A stretch of DNA of 6,127 nt from Bacteroidales bacterium (GCA_003560215.1 PWIY01000211.1:1-6127); one strand, 5' to 3'. Shown: positions 1-4,963, counted from the stretch's first letter. A program made the numbers and translations. The notes: generated from the sequence alone by a model not told the origin.

Positions 1-726
1 CCCAACAAGCCCTACAACGTAAAAGACATTGTTTACTCCATTGTGGATGACAATGAATTTTTGGAGGTACAACGTACTTATGCCCCGAACATCGTGACCG
101 GGTTTGCCCGCTTCAACGGCATGTCGGTGGGCATTGTGGCCAACCAGCCCAATTACCTGGCCGGTGTACTGGACATCAATGCGTCCCGCAAGGCAGCACG
201 TTTCGTACGTTTCTGCGATGCCTTCAACATTCCGCTGGTGACACTGGTTGACGTACCGGGCTTTTTGCCGGGAACCACCCAGGAATACGGTGGCATTATT
301 TCCCATGGAGCGAAACTCCTTTTTGCTTACGGCGAAGCTACCGTGCCAAAGGTTACCATCATACTGCGCAAAGCTTACGGAGGTGCCTATTGTGTGATGA
401 GCTCCAAGCATCTGAGGGGTGACCTCAATTATGCCTGGCCCATGGCTGAAATTGCTGTTATGGGACCAAAAGGCGCCATTGAGGTATTGAACAACAAGGA
501 GATCCGGCAGATCGAAGACGAAGAAGAAAGAGAAAAGTTCATTGAAAAACGGGAAGAGGAGTACAAGGAAAGATTTGCCACACCTTTTGCTGCTGCCAAA
601 TATGGCTACATTGACGATGTGATTGAACCCCGAAATACACGTTTCCGGGTTATCCGCGCACTGCAGTCGCTGGCTACCAAAAAGGATGTCAATCCGCCCA
701 AGAAACATTCTAACATACCATTGTAA
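1..726 (+). CDS. mmdA: Methylmalonyl-CoA decarboxylase carboxyltransferase (alpha) subunit, C-terminal part
   Basis: Partial gene: the frame is open from base 1, so the start lies upstream and about 241 C-terminal residues are visible. They match the C-terminal carboxyltransferase domain of the propionyl-CoA carboxylase beta family: VDVPGFLPGTTQEYGGI, AKLLFAYGEATVPKVT, RKAYGGAY, MSSKHLRGD, YAWPMAEIAVMGPKGA and the typical end KKHSNIPL. The two Gly-Gly pairs (YGGI and YGGAY) are the usual oxyanion-hole positions of this family. The family moves the carboxyl group between acyl-CoA and biotin. The genes that follow (OadG-type anchor, biotin carrier, OadB-type pump) indicate that it works as the cytoplasmic alpha subunit of a Na+-translocating methylmalonyl-CoA decarboxylase, transferring CO2 from (S)-methylmalonyl-CoA to the carrier biotin. 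The residue after GGAY is Cys (codon 391-393), where human PCCB has Asp. A role as a plain propionyl-CoA carboxylase beta subunit is less likely because no biotin carboxylase gene is seen. Confidence 0.92.
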   Translation, partial: PNKPYNVKDIVYSIVDDNEFLEVQRTYAPNIVTGFARFNGMSVGIVANQPNYLAGVLDINASRKAARFVRFCDAFNIPLVTLVDVPGFLPGTTQEYGGIISHGAKLLFAYGEATVPKVTIILRKAYGGAYCVMSSKHLRGDLNYAWPMAEIAVMGPKGAIEVLNNKEIRQIEDEEEREKFIEKREEEYKERFATPFAAAKYGYIDDVIEPRNTRFRVIRALQSLATKKDVNPPKKHSNIPL

Positions 727-736
727 AACCCATTCT

Positions 737-1186
737 ATGAACTATTTCATTTCGCTGCATATGCAAATACTGGCCCAAACACCCACCGTTGACCCGGAAG
801 CAGCCAAAACTTTTGCCCAGCAGGATCCGACTGGTTTTATCATGGCCATGCTTGGGATGGGAATTGTATTCACCATCCTGATATTGATCTACGCCATTTT
901 TTCCAATACACCCAGGCTTTTTGCTCCCACATTCAAGCAAAGGATGAAAAGCCTGTTTTGGAAAAAACCAGCGGATGCATCAGCCGAACCTGCAGAGGAA
1001 ACCGCTCATCCGGCAGAGGCCGACCTCACCGGTGAGATCAACGCAGCCATCGGTGCTGCAATTCACCTGTATCGCTCTGAACTCCACGACTTTGAGGACA
1101 CTGTAATCACCATGAAGAAAGTGTCCAAAACCTATTCGCCATGGAGTTCAAAAATTTACGGGATGCGCAACCTGAATCAACGTTAG
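737..1186 (+). CDS. mmdD: Na+-translocating decarboxylase small membrane subunit (OadG family, MmdD-like)
   Basis: 149 residues if the ATG at 737 is used; it lies 10 nt after the mmdA stop. The same frame is open further upstream inside mmdA, but that part overlaps a strongly conserved coding region and is not credible. ATG 761 is an alternative start. Neither has a clear Shine-Dalgarno sequence. One transmembrane segment at about residues 33-56 (GFIMAMLGMGIVFTILILIY) is followed by basic residues, an Ala/Pro/Glu-rich linker at about 78-97, and a soluble C-terminal part with the pattern EINAAIGAAIHLYRSELHDFE, ending in KTYSPWSSKIYGMR. This is the layout of the OadG/MmdD family, whose members anchor and assemble the carboxyltransferase on the membrane pump subunit. 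The C-terminal SPWSSKIYG form is one I associate with Bacteroidota (recalled, not searched). The family is identified from architecture and neighbours because sequence conservation is low. Confidence 0.85.
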   Translation: MNYFISLHMQILAQTPTVDPEAAKTFAQQDPTGFIMAMLGMGIVFTILILIYAIFSNTPRLFAPTFKQRMKSLFWKKPADASAEPAEETAHPAEADLTGEINAAIGAAIHLYRSELHDFEDTVITMKKVSKTYSPWSSKIYGMRNLNQR

Positions 1187-1192
1187 ATAATA

Positions 1193-1208
1193 GATAAATA
1201 AGTTTATC
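1193..1208 (+). other. Small AT-rich inverted repeat in the mmdD-mmdC gap
   Basis: The 52-nt gap between mmdD and mmdC is the only sizeable spacer in the operon. It holds a perfect 6-bp inverted repeat, GATAAA (1193-1198) and TTTATC (1203-1208), around the loop TAAG. It is preceded by a direct repeat of TAGATAA (1184-1190 and 1191-1197), whose first copy contains the mmdD stop. The stem is AT-only apart from one G-C pair and has no T-run, so it is not a terminator. It might affect mRNA processing or translation of mmdC, but nothing in the sequence shows a function. Confidence 0.3.
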
Positions 1209-1238
1209 CCAACTGGTAAAATAGAAAAGTAAGACCCC

Positions 1239-1679
1239 ATGAGGAAATATAAATTCACCATTCACGGTAACGAGTACGAGGTCCACATCAAAAATGTGGA
1301 AGACAACGTGATTGACCTTGAAGTCAACGGATCTTCCTATGAAGTAGAAGTGGACAAAGCCATCCAACCTGCCAAAACACCAAAGATTGTCAGGTCACGT
1401 GTAACACATGCAAAAGACTCCAAGCCGGATGAAGGCACAGGAATGAAATCACCAGTAGCACCTGTAGGTAAGATCAAATCACCCCTGCCCGGCACCATAA
1501 TCAGCATTTCTGTAAAGGAAGGTGACACGGTTAAGGTAGGACAGAAGATCATGGTGATGGATGCCATGAAAATGGAAAACAACATTGACTCGGACAAGGA
1601 CGGTAAAGTCATTTCAATTCCCGTCAGGCCAGGTCAATCAGTTATGGAAGGTGACACACTGATAGAAATCGGAGAATAA
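1239..1679 (+). CDS. mmdC: Biotin carboxyl carrier subunit of methylmalonyl-CoA decarboxylase
   Basis: Complete, 146 residues. The C-terminal biotinyl domain (about residues 76-146) contains the canonical MDAMKMEN motif; the biotin would sit on Lys111 between Met110 and Met112. The flanking SPLPGTIISISVKEGDTVKVGQKIMV and GKVISIPVRPGQSVMEGDTLIEI stretches are the two symmetric halves of the biotinyl beta-barrel. An N-terminal segment rich in predicted beta strands (residues 1-40) and a Lys/Pro/Ser-rich linker (about 44-75) precede it, as is common in carriers of Na+-pump decarboxylases, where the linker lets biotin swing between the carboxyltransferase and the membrane subunit. It needs a biotin protein ligase encoded elsewhere. 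The ATG at 1239 has only an A-rich upstream region (AAAAGTAAG). The gene ends 7 nt before mmdB. A generic acetyl-CoA carboxylase AccB is unlikely given the flanking pump genes. Confidence 0.93.
   Translation: MRKYKFTIHGNEYEVHIKNVEDNVIDLEVNGSSYEVEVDKAIQPAKTPKIVRSRVTHAKDSKPDEGTGMKSPVAPVGKIKSPLPGTIISISVKEGDTVKVGQKIMVMDAMKMENNIDSDKDGKVISIPVRPGQSVMEGDTLIEIGE
1671..1675 (+). promoter_or_regulatory. Possible ribosome binding site of mmdB
   Basis: GGAGA lies inside the last codons of mmdC, 11 nt before the mmdB ATG. It is the only Shine-Dalgarno-like sequence at the expected side of any start in this operon, though the spacing is slightly long. It supports the ATG at 1687 and tight coupling of carrier and pump translation. 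Confidence 0.4.
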
Positions 1680-1686
1680 TCGACGT

Positions 1687-2850
1687 ATGGATACCGGAAT
1701 ATTTAGTTTTTTATATGAGCAGGTGCTGGAGTTCACCAACCACACCGCATTTTCGAACCTGACCTGGGGGCATATTGTGATGATTGCCGTGGGCCTGTTT
1801 TTCATTAATCTGGCCATCACCAAGCATTACGAACCCCTGCTGCTGATCCCGATCGGATTCGGCATCATTATCGGAAACATTCCATTTGATCTGGACGCAG
1901 ACCTTCAGATCGGCCTCTATGAGGAGGGGAGTGTGCTGAACATGCTTTACTTCGGGGTACAACGGGGGTTGTACCCGCCCATCATCTTTCTGGGAATCGG
2001 GGCCATGACGGATTTTTCTTCCCTGCTGTCCAAACCACGGCTGGTGCTTTTGGGCGCAGCTGCCCAGTTCGGAATTTTTGCCGCTTATGCCTTCTCCCTG
2101 TACCTGGGTTTTGACCCTGCACAGGCAGGTGCCATCGCCATTATCGGTGGTGCTGACGGCCCCACGGCGATCTTCCTGTCATCCAAACTGGCGCCTGAGT
2201 TTATCGGACCCATCGCCATTGCAGCTTATTCCTACATGGCCCTGGTACCGGTTATTCAACCGCCGGTCATGAAGCTGCTGACCACCAAGAAAGAGCGTGT
2301 AATCCGCATGAAGCCCCCAAGGGCTGTCCCCAAGCAGGAAAAGATCATTTTCCCCATTGTCGGGATGCTCCTGACCACTTTCATCATGCCCACGGCATTG
2401 CCACTGCTCGGAATGCTTTTCTTCGGTAACCTCCTGAAAGAAAGCGGTGTAACCAACAGGCTGGCAGAAACCGCCCGGTCTTCGCTGGTGGATATTGTAA
2501 CCATCTTCCTGGGACTGACTGTCGGTGCTTCCACGCAGGCCACCGTGTTCCTGACCACAGAATCACTGATGATCTTCGGACTCGGAGCAGCAGCCTTTGT
2601 CATCGCCACCTTCAGCGGAGTGATCTTTGCCAAGGTGATGAATTACTTCTCGCCGGCAGATGACAAAATCAACCCGCTGATCGGGAACTCCGGTGTATCG
2701 GCAGTACCTGACAGCGCAAGGGTTTCACAGCACGTGGGTCTGGAATATGACAAAACCAACCACCTGCTGATGCACGCCATGGCCGCCAACGTTTCCGGTG
2801 TAATCGGCAGTGCCATCGCAGCAGGTATTCTGCTGAGTTTCCTGGGGTAA
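1687..2850 (+). CDS. mmdB: Na+-translocating methylmalonyl-CoA decarboxylase, membrane (beta) subunit
   Basis: Complete, 387 residues, within the normal size range of the OadB/MmdB/GcdB family. It is a polytopic inner-membrane protein with many hydrophobic segments (for example residues 29-44, 50-63, 119-140, 220-246, 268-285, 293-316 and 366-386). Key family blocks are present: GGADGPT (154-160, Asp157), AAYSYMALVPVIQPP (179-193, Tyr183), and INPLIGNSGVSAVPDSAR (328-345). By spacing, Asp157, Tyr183, Asn329 and Ser338 line up with Asp203, Tyr229, Asn373 and Ser382 of the Klebsiella oxaloacetate decarboxylase beta subunit, residues implicated there in Na+ binding and transport; this alignment is mine by eye. 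The protein would decarboxylate carboxybiotin on MmdC and couple this to Na+ export. It is the last gene of the operon; a terminator lies about 160 nt downstream. Substrate assignment to methylmalonyl-CoA rests on mmdA, since beta subunits of all these pumps are similar. Confidence 0.94.
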   Translation: MDTGIFSFLYEQVLEFTNHTAFSNLTWGHIVMIAVGLFFINLAITKHYEPLLLIPIGFGIIIGNIPFDLDADLQIGLYEEGSVLNMLYFGVQRGLYPPIIFLGIGAMTDFSSLLSKPRLVLLGAAAQFGIFAAYAFSLYLGFDPAQAGAIAIIGGADGPTAIFLSSKLAPEFIGPIAIAAYSYMALVPVIQPPVMKLLTTKKERVIRMKPPRAVPKQEKIIFPIVGMLLTTFIMPTALPLLGMLFFGNLLKESGVTNRLAETARSSLVDIVTIFLGLTVGASTQATVFLTTESLMIFGLGAAAFVIATFSGVIFAKVMNYFSPADDKINPLIGNSGVSAVPDSARVSQHVGLEYDKTNHLLMHAMAANVSGVIGSAIAAGILLSFLG

Positions 2851-2873
2851 TTTCTCAGCTTCCTGGAATAATT
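2833..2873 (+). repeat. Imperfect 21-nt tandem duplication across the mmdB stop codon
   Basis: CTGAGTTTCCTGGGGTAATT (2833-2852) is followed 21 nt later by CTCAGCTTCCTGGAATAATT (2854-2873), 16 of 20 positions identical. The first copy contains the last codons and the stop of mmdB; the second repeats them in the same frame, so translation past the stop would give another LSFLE and a second stop. It looks like an old duplication of the gene end. Confidence 0.6.
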
Positions 2874-2936
2874 CACTGCGAAAGAACCGTAAATAAAGCA
2901 ATTAATAAAGCACAACACTTAGAATAGCGGGGATGC

Positions 2937-2986
2937 CCTGACTGGATGACCTGACTGGATGTCCTGACTGGATGACCTGATTGATA
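2937..2986 (+). repeat. 13-nt tandem repeat, about four copies
   Basis: CCTGACTGGATGA (2937-2949), CCTGACTGGATGT (2950-2962), CCTGACTGGATGA (2963-2975) and a decayed copy starting CCTGATTGAT (2976-2986). The GGATG at 2931-2935 may be the tail of a further copy. The first three differ by one base, so the array is recent. The 13-nt period does not preserve reading frame, which argues against coding. The array lies between the mmdB stop and the terminator, so it would be in the 3' untranslated region of the operon mRNA. Confidence 0.85.
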
Positions 2987-3009
2987 AACGGCAACCTGCG
3001 AAACATTAG

Positions 3010-3046
3010 AAAAAGGGCTGAACCCGCGAGGATTCAGCCCTTTTTT
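3010..3046 (+). terminator. Rho-independent terminator of the mmd operon, probably bidirectional
   Basis: AAAAGGGCTGAA (3011-3022) pairs perfectly with TTCAGCCCTTTT (3033-3044) around a 10-nt loop, with a run of six T from 3041. The GC-rich core is GGGCTGAA/TTCAGCCC. It lies about 160 nt after mmdB and is the first strong hairpin-plus-T-run there. On the opposite strand the same hairpin is followed by CTTTTTCTAA, so it could also stop transcription of the converging amylase genes, whose last stop codon is at 3281. Confidence 0.9.
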
Positions 3047-3071
3047 GTTGCCGGTGGTTATTTTCAACGGA

Positions 3072-3197
3072 CAGGTTCACAAGCGCCTGTTTTACCAACA
3101 GTCTGTTTCACCAGCGGTCTGTTATACCACGGTCGGATGTCGCCCCCGGTTTGTTTTACCAACGGTCATGTGCACCCCCGACCTGTTTACCAGCGGC
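3072..3197 (+). repeat. Degenerate array of about 16-nt units with a higher-order period
   Basis: Units follow the pattern CTGTTTnACCAnCGGT. Clear copies are CTGTTTTACCAACAGT (3087-3102), CTGTTTCACCAGCGGT (3103-3118), CTGTTATACCACGGT (3119-3133), TTGTTTTACCAACGGT (3151-3166) and CTGTTTACCAGCGGC (3183-3197). A weaker copy lies at 3072-3086. Two different spacer units containing ATGT and CCCCCG (about 3137-3147 and 3168-3180) sit in equivalent places before the last two copies, so a pair of units of about 32 nt seems to have been duplicated as a block. There is no evidence of a gene. The rest of the convergent intergenic region (2874-2930, 3047-3071, 3198-3280) shows nothing but a two-copy AATAAAGCA repeat (2892-2900, 2904-2912) and weak short inverted repeats. 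Confidence 0.65.
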
Positions 3198-3280
3198 CTC
3201 TTTGCTGGTTTCCGGCTTGCCCTGCCGGCTTGAATTACCAGTGGCACACTGTCAATAACCGGAGGCTCAACACAAAAAGT

Positions 3281-4663
3281 CTATTTTACAAAAACTTTAT
3301 ACGCCCAGGGTTCAAGCTCTTTCACCTCTTCATCAGCGAGTACATATTGGTCACCGGAGAACAGTTCCGTGTATGTTCCCTGATAAATGGCACCCATCAG
3401 CTCCACCTCAAGGGGCTGGTCAGACAGGTTAAGCAGCACAAAAACCTTGTCATCATTTTTTTCACGCGTAAAAGCAAAAACCTGCTCGTCGTGGCTTGTG
3501 GTTACCCGGTGCATATCACCACCGAATTCTCCGTTCCAAAGGGCTTCATTGTCTGATTTCAGGTTGAGAAGCGTCCGGTAAAAATCCTCATACCGAATGT
3601 CACTCCAGTCTATTTCATCCTTCTCAAAAAACTCCAGCATGTGATCCAGTCCGGCTTCCTGCCCGCTGTAAATCAAAATGGTTCCGGGGATGGTTGCAGT
3701 CAGCACAGCAAAAGCCTCCTTGCCGTCTCCAAGGCGGTCAAACACAGTACCGGCCCATGAATTCTCGTCATGGTTGGTGATAAAATACATTTTGTAAGAA
3801 CCGTAAGGAAAGCCACCGGCGGCATCCACAAAGAAATACTCATCCATCGCTTCCACCGTTTTTTCACCAGCTGCCACATCATTCATGATGTGATGAAACC
3901 TCCACCCATAGCCCGACTCGAAAGCATGCTCATGTAGTTCCGGGGTTTCCGCTTCGGCCAGCAAGTAAATGGGTTTGATCTCCTCCAGTTCAGCCCTGGC
4001 GCGGATCCAAAAGTCAGTGGGCACATAATCAGCCACGTCGCAGCGGAATCCGTCGATGCCGATTTCCTCTATCCAGAAACGCATCTCCTGGATCATCGCA
4101 TCACGCAGATCCGGGTTTTCATAATCCAGCTGGATCACATCAGACCAGTCTTCAATGGGCGGGAAAAAGTTGCCGTCCTCATCGGTTTCATAATACTCCG
4201 GATTGGTTTCGGTCCAATAGTGATCCCAGGCGGTATGGTTGGCCACCCAGTCAAGGATGACATACATGCCCCGGTCATGGGCACCATCCACAACCCGCTT
4301 GAAGTCTTCCAGCGTCCCAAACTCAGGATTGGCGGCAGTGTAATCCCGGATGCTGTAATAACTCCCGAGGGTGCCTTTTCTTTCCTTCTCCCCGATGGGC
4401 TGAATCGGCATGAACCACAGAATGTCCACACCCATATCGGCCAGTCGGTCCAGGTGTTCCTCAAAGGCCTCAAAGGTGCCCTCAGCGGTGTATTGCCGGG
4501 TATTCACCTCATAGATGTTGGCATTGATGCTCCATTCAGGATGTTCCACGGTGCTTACAACCACACCGGCGGGCACATCATCATCGGGCGACGGCCCACA
4601 GGCCTTTACTCCGATTATCAGAGCCAGGCCGATTAAGCTGATTACAAGTTTTTTAAGTTTCAT
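3281..4663 (-). CDS. GH13 alpha-amylase family lipoprotein, probably surface-exposed
   Basis: Complete, 460 residues, ATG at 4663. The N-terminus is a lipoprotein signal: MKLKK, a hydrophobic stretch at residues 6-18, and Cys22 after VKA. CGPSPDDD puts an acidic run at 27-29, similar to the lipoprotein export signal that sends Bacteroidota lipoproteins to the cell surface. The GH13 blocks are all present: DWVANH (Asp138, Asn142, His143), GFRCDVADY with presumed nucleophile Asp209, LLAEAE with presumed acid/base Glu237, and FITNHDE with transition-state-stabilising Asp299. SYYSIRDYTAANPEFGTLEDF (101-121) is also typical. Residues after about 390 look like the C-terminal beta-sandwich domain. 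Likely role: cleavage of alpha-1,4-glucan at the outer surface; exact specificity (amylase, maltogenic, transferase) cannot be read. No extra carbohydrate-binding module is seen. It lies 300 bp downstream of a second GH13 gene on the same strand. No Shine-Dalgarno or Bacteroidota -7 box (TAnnTTTG) is evident upstream. Confidence 0.92.
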   Translation of the reverse strand: MKLKKLVISLIGLALIIGVKACGPSPDDDVPAGVVVSTVEHPEWSINANIYEVNTRQYTAEGTFEAFEEHLDRLADMGVDILWFMPIQPIGEKERKGTLGSYYSIRDYTAANPEFGTLEDFKRVVDGAHDRGMYVILDWVANHTAWDHYWTETNPEYYETDEDGNFFPPIEDWSDVIQLDYENPDLRDAMIQEMRFWIEEIGIDGFRCDVADYVPTDFWIRARAELEEIKPIYLLAEAETPELHEHAFESGYGWRFHHIMNDVAAGEKTVEAMDEYFFVDAAGGFPYGSYKMYFITNHDENSWAGTVFDRLGDGKEAFAVLTATIPGTILIYSGQEAGLDHMLEFFEKDEIDWSDIRYEDFYRTLLNLKSDNEALWNGEFGGDMHRVTTSHDEQVFAFTREKNDDKVFVLLNLSDQPLEVELMGAIYQGTYTELFSGDQYVLADEEVKELEPWAYKVFVK

Positions 4664-4679
4664 AGGCTTAGTAATATGT

Positions 4680-4694
4680 GACCCCTTCGGGGTC
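4680..4694. repeat. Palindrome, proximal copy (15 nt, 6-bp stem)
   Basis: GACCCC and GGGGTC pair perfectly around a 3-nt loop (TTC on +, GAA on -). It ends 17 nt upstream of the amylase start codon at 4663, so in the mRNA a CCCC-GAA-GGGG hairpin would stand just before the ribosome binding region. It could limit or time translation initiation; this is inference. There is no T-run, so it is not a terminator. Confidence 0.85.
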
Positions 4695-4805
4695 CGTTAA
4701 ACATAAGTAACATATGACCCACAAGTAACATGTGACCCACAAGTAAAATGTTACCCACCAGTAACATGTGACCCACCAGTAACATATGACCCACCAGTAA
4801 CATAT

Positions 4806-4820
4806 GACCCCTTCGGGGTC
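4806..4820. repeat. Palindrome, distal copy (15 nt, 6-bp stem)
   Basis: Identical to the copy at 4680-4694, at the other end of the 18-nt array and in the same orientation. The two copies are 126 nt apart, seven times 18, so they stay in register with the array. This suggests that the palindromes belong to the terminal units of the array and did not arrive separately. Confidence 0.85.
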
Positions 4821-4821
4821 T

Positions 4822-4961
4822 ATCCCTCTACCCTCTACCCTCCACCTTCTTCCTTCCAGCTTCCACCTTCCAACTTCTACCTTCTTCCCTCTACCCTCTA
4901 ACCTCCACCTTCTTCCTTCCACCTTCCACCTTCCACCTTCTACCCTCTAACTTCTACCTTC
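4822..4961. repeat. Heptanucleotide tandem array, 20 units in perfect register
   Basis: From 4822 the sequence divides without any gap into 7-mers ending in C: ATCCCTC, then TACCCTC, TACCCTC, CACCTTC, TTCCTTC, CAGCTTC, CACCTTC, CAACTTC, TACCTTC and so on to TACCTTC at 4955-4961. The consensus is YACCYTC on + (GARGGTR on -). Positions 4, 6 and 7 are the same in all units. Variation is mostly C/T exchange at positions 1 and 5, plus A/T at 2 and C/A/G at 3. The array ends 2 nt short of the stop codon (4964-4966) of the upstream amylase and at its other side nearly touches the distal palindrome. The - strand transcript would be purine-rich, with repeated GAAGGTGGA-like runs that resemble Shine-Dalgarno sequences. 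No function is established. Confidence 0.9.
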
Positions 4962-4963
4962 TT

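Larger units (their letters stand above)
4670..4820. repeat. 18-nt tandem array bracketed by two identical palindromes
   Basis: Five full 18-nt units: AGTAACATATGACCCACA (4706-4723), AGTAACATGTGACCCACA (4724-4741), AGTAAAATGTTACCCACC (4742-4759), AGTAACATGTGACCCACC (4760-4777) and AGTAACATATGACCCACC (4778-4795). Partial units at each end (from 4670 and 4796) run directly into the palindrome GACCCCTTCGGGGTC. The 25-nt end elements 4670-4694 and 4796-4820 match at 23 of 25 positions. The region starts 7 nt before the start codon of the lipoprotein amylase, so it lies in its leader or promoter region. It is not a CRISPR array: there are no unique spacers. The function is unknown. Confidence 0.9.

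Noticed and set aside
623..736. N-terminal extension of mmdD overlapping mmdA
   Set aside because: The overlap is with the conserved C-terminus of mmdA and the added residues resemble no OadG protein; ATG 737 gives the normal size and layout.
1..2850. Oxaloacetate or glutaconyl-CoA decarboxylase as the pump identity
   Set aside because: The alpha subunit is of the propionyl-CoA carboxylase beta type, not the pyruvate-carboxylase-like OadA type, and its C-terminus matches PCC beta (KKHSNIPL).
3212..3251. Short inverted repeats CCGGC/GCCGG (3212-3228) and CAGTG/CACTG (3239-3251) as a terminator for the amylase
   Set aside because: The stems are only 5 bp and no T-run follows on the - strand.
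2981..3556. Open frame of 191 codons on the + strand in the convergent region
   Set aside because: It runs through the terminator, the degenerate 16-nt array and then antisense into the conserved C-terminus of the lipoprotein amylase. The product is Pro/Phe/Cys-rich with no recognisable domain.
4220..4636. 138-codon open frame on the + strand
   Set aside because: Antisense shadow of the lipoprotein amylase N-terminal half, including its signal peptide region.
4670..4820. CRISPR array
   Set aside because: The units are directly adjacent 18-mers with no unique spacers, and no cas genes are nearby.
4668..4922. 84-codon open frame on the - strand through the heptamer and 18-nt arrays, giving Arg/Gly/Trp-rich and then WVxCYx repeats
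   Set aside because: It starts at GTG inside the repeat tract and its residues simply restate the 7-nt and 18-nt periods. The 7-nt period shifts frame every unit, so there is no protein-level selection to see.
4664..4963. Bacteroidota-type promoter (TAnnTTTG) for the lipoprotein amylase
   Set aside because: No match to the -7 box on the - strand in the spacer, so no promoter is annotated; the gene may be co-transcribed with the upstream amylase.
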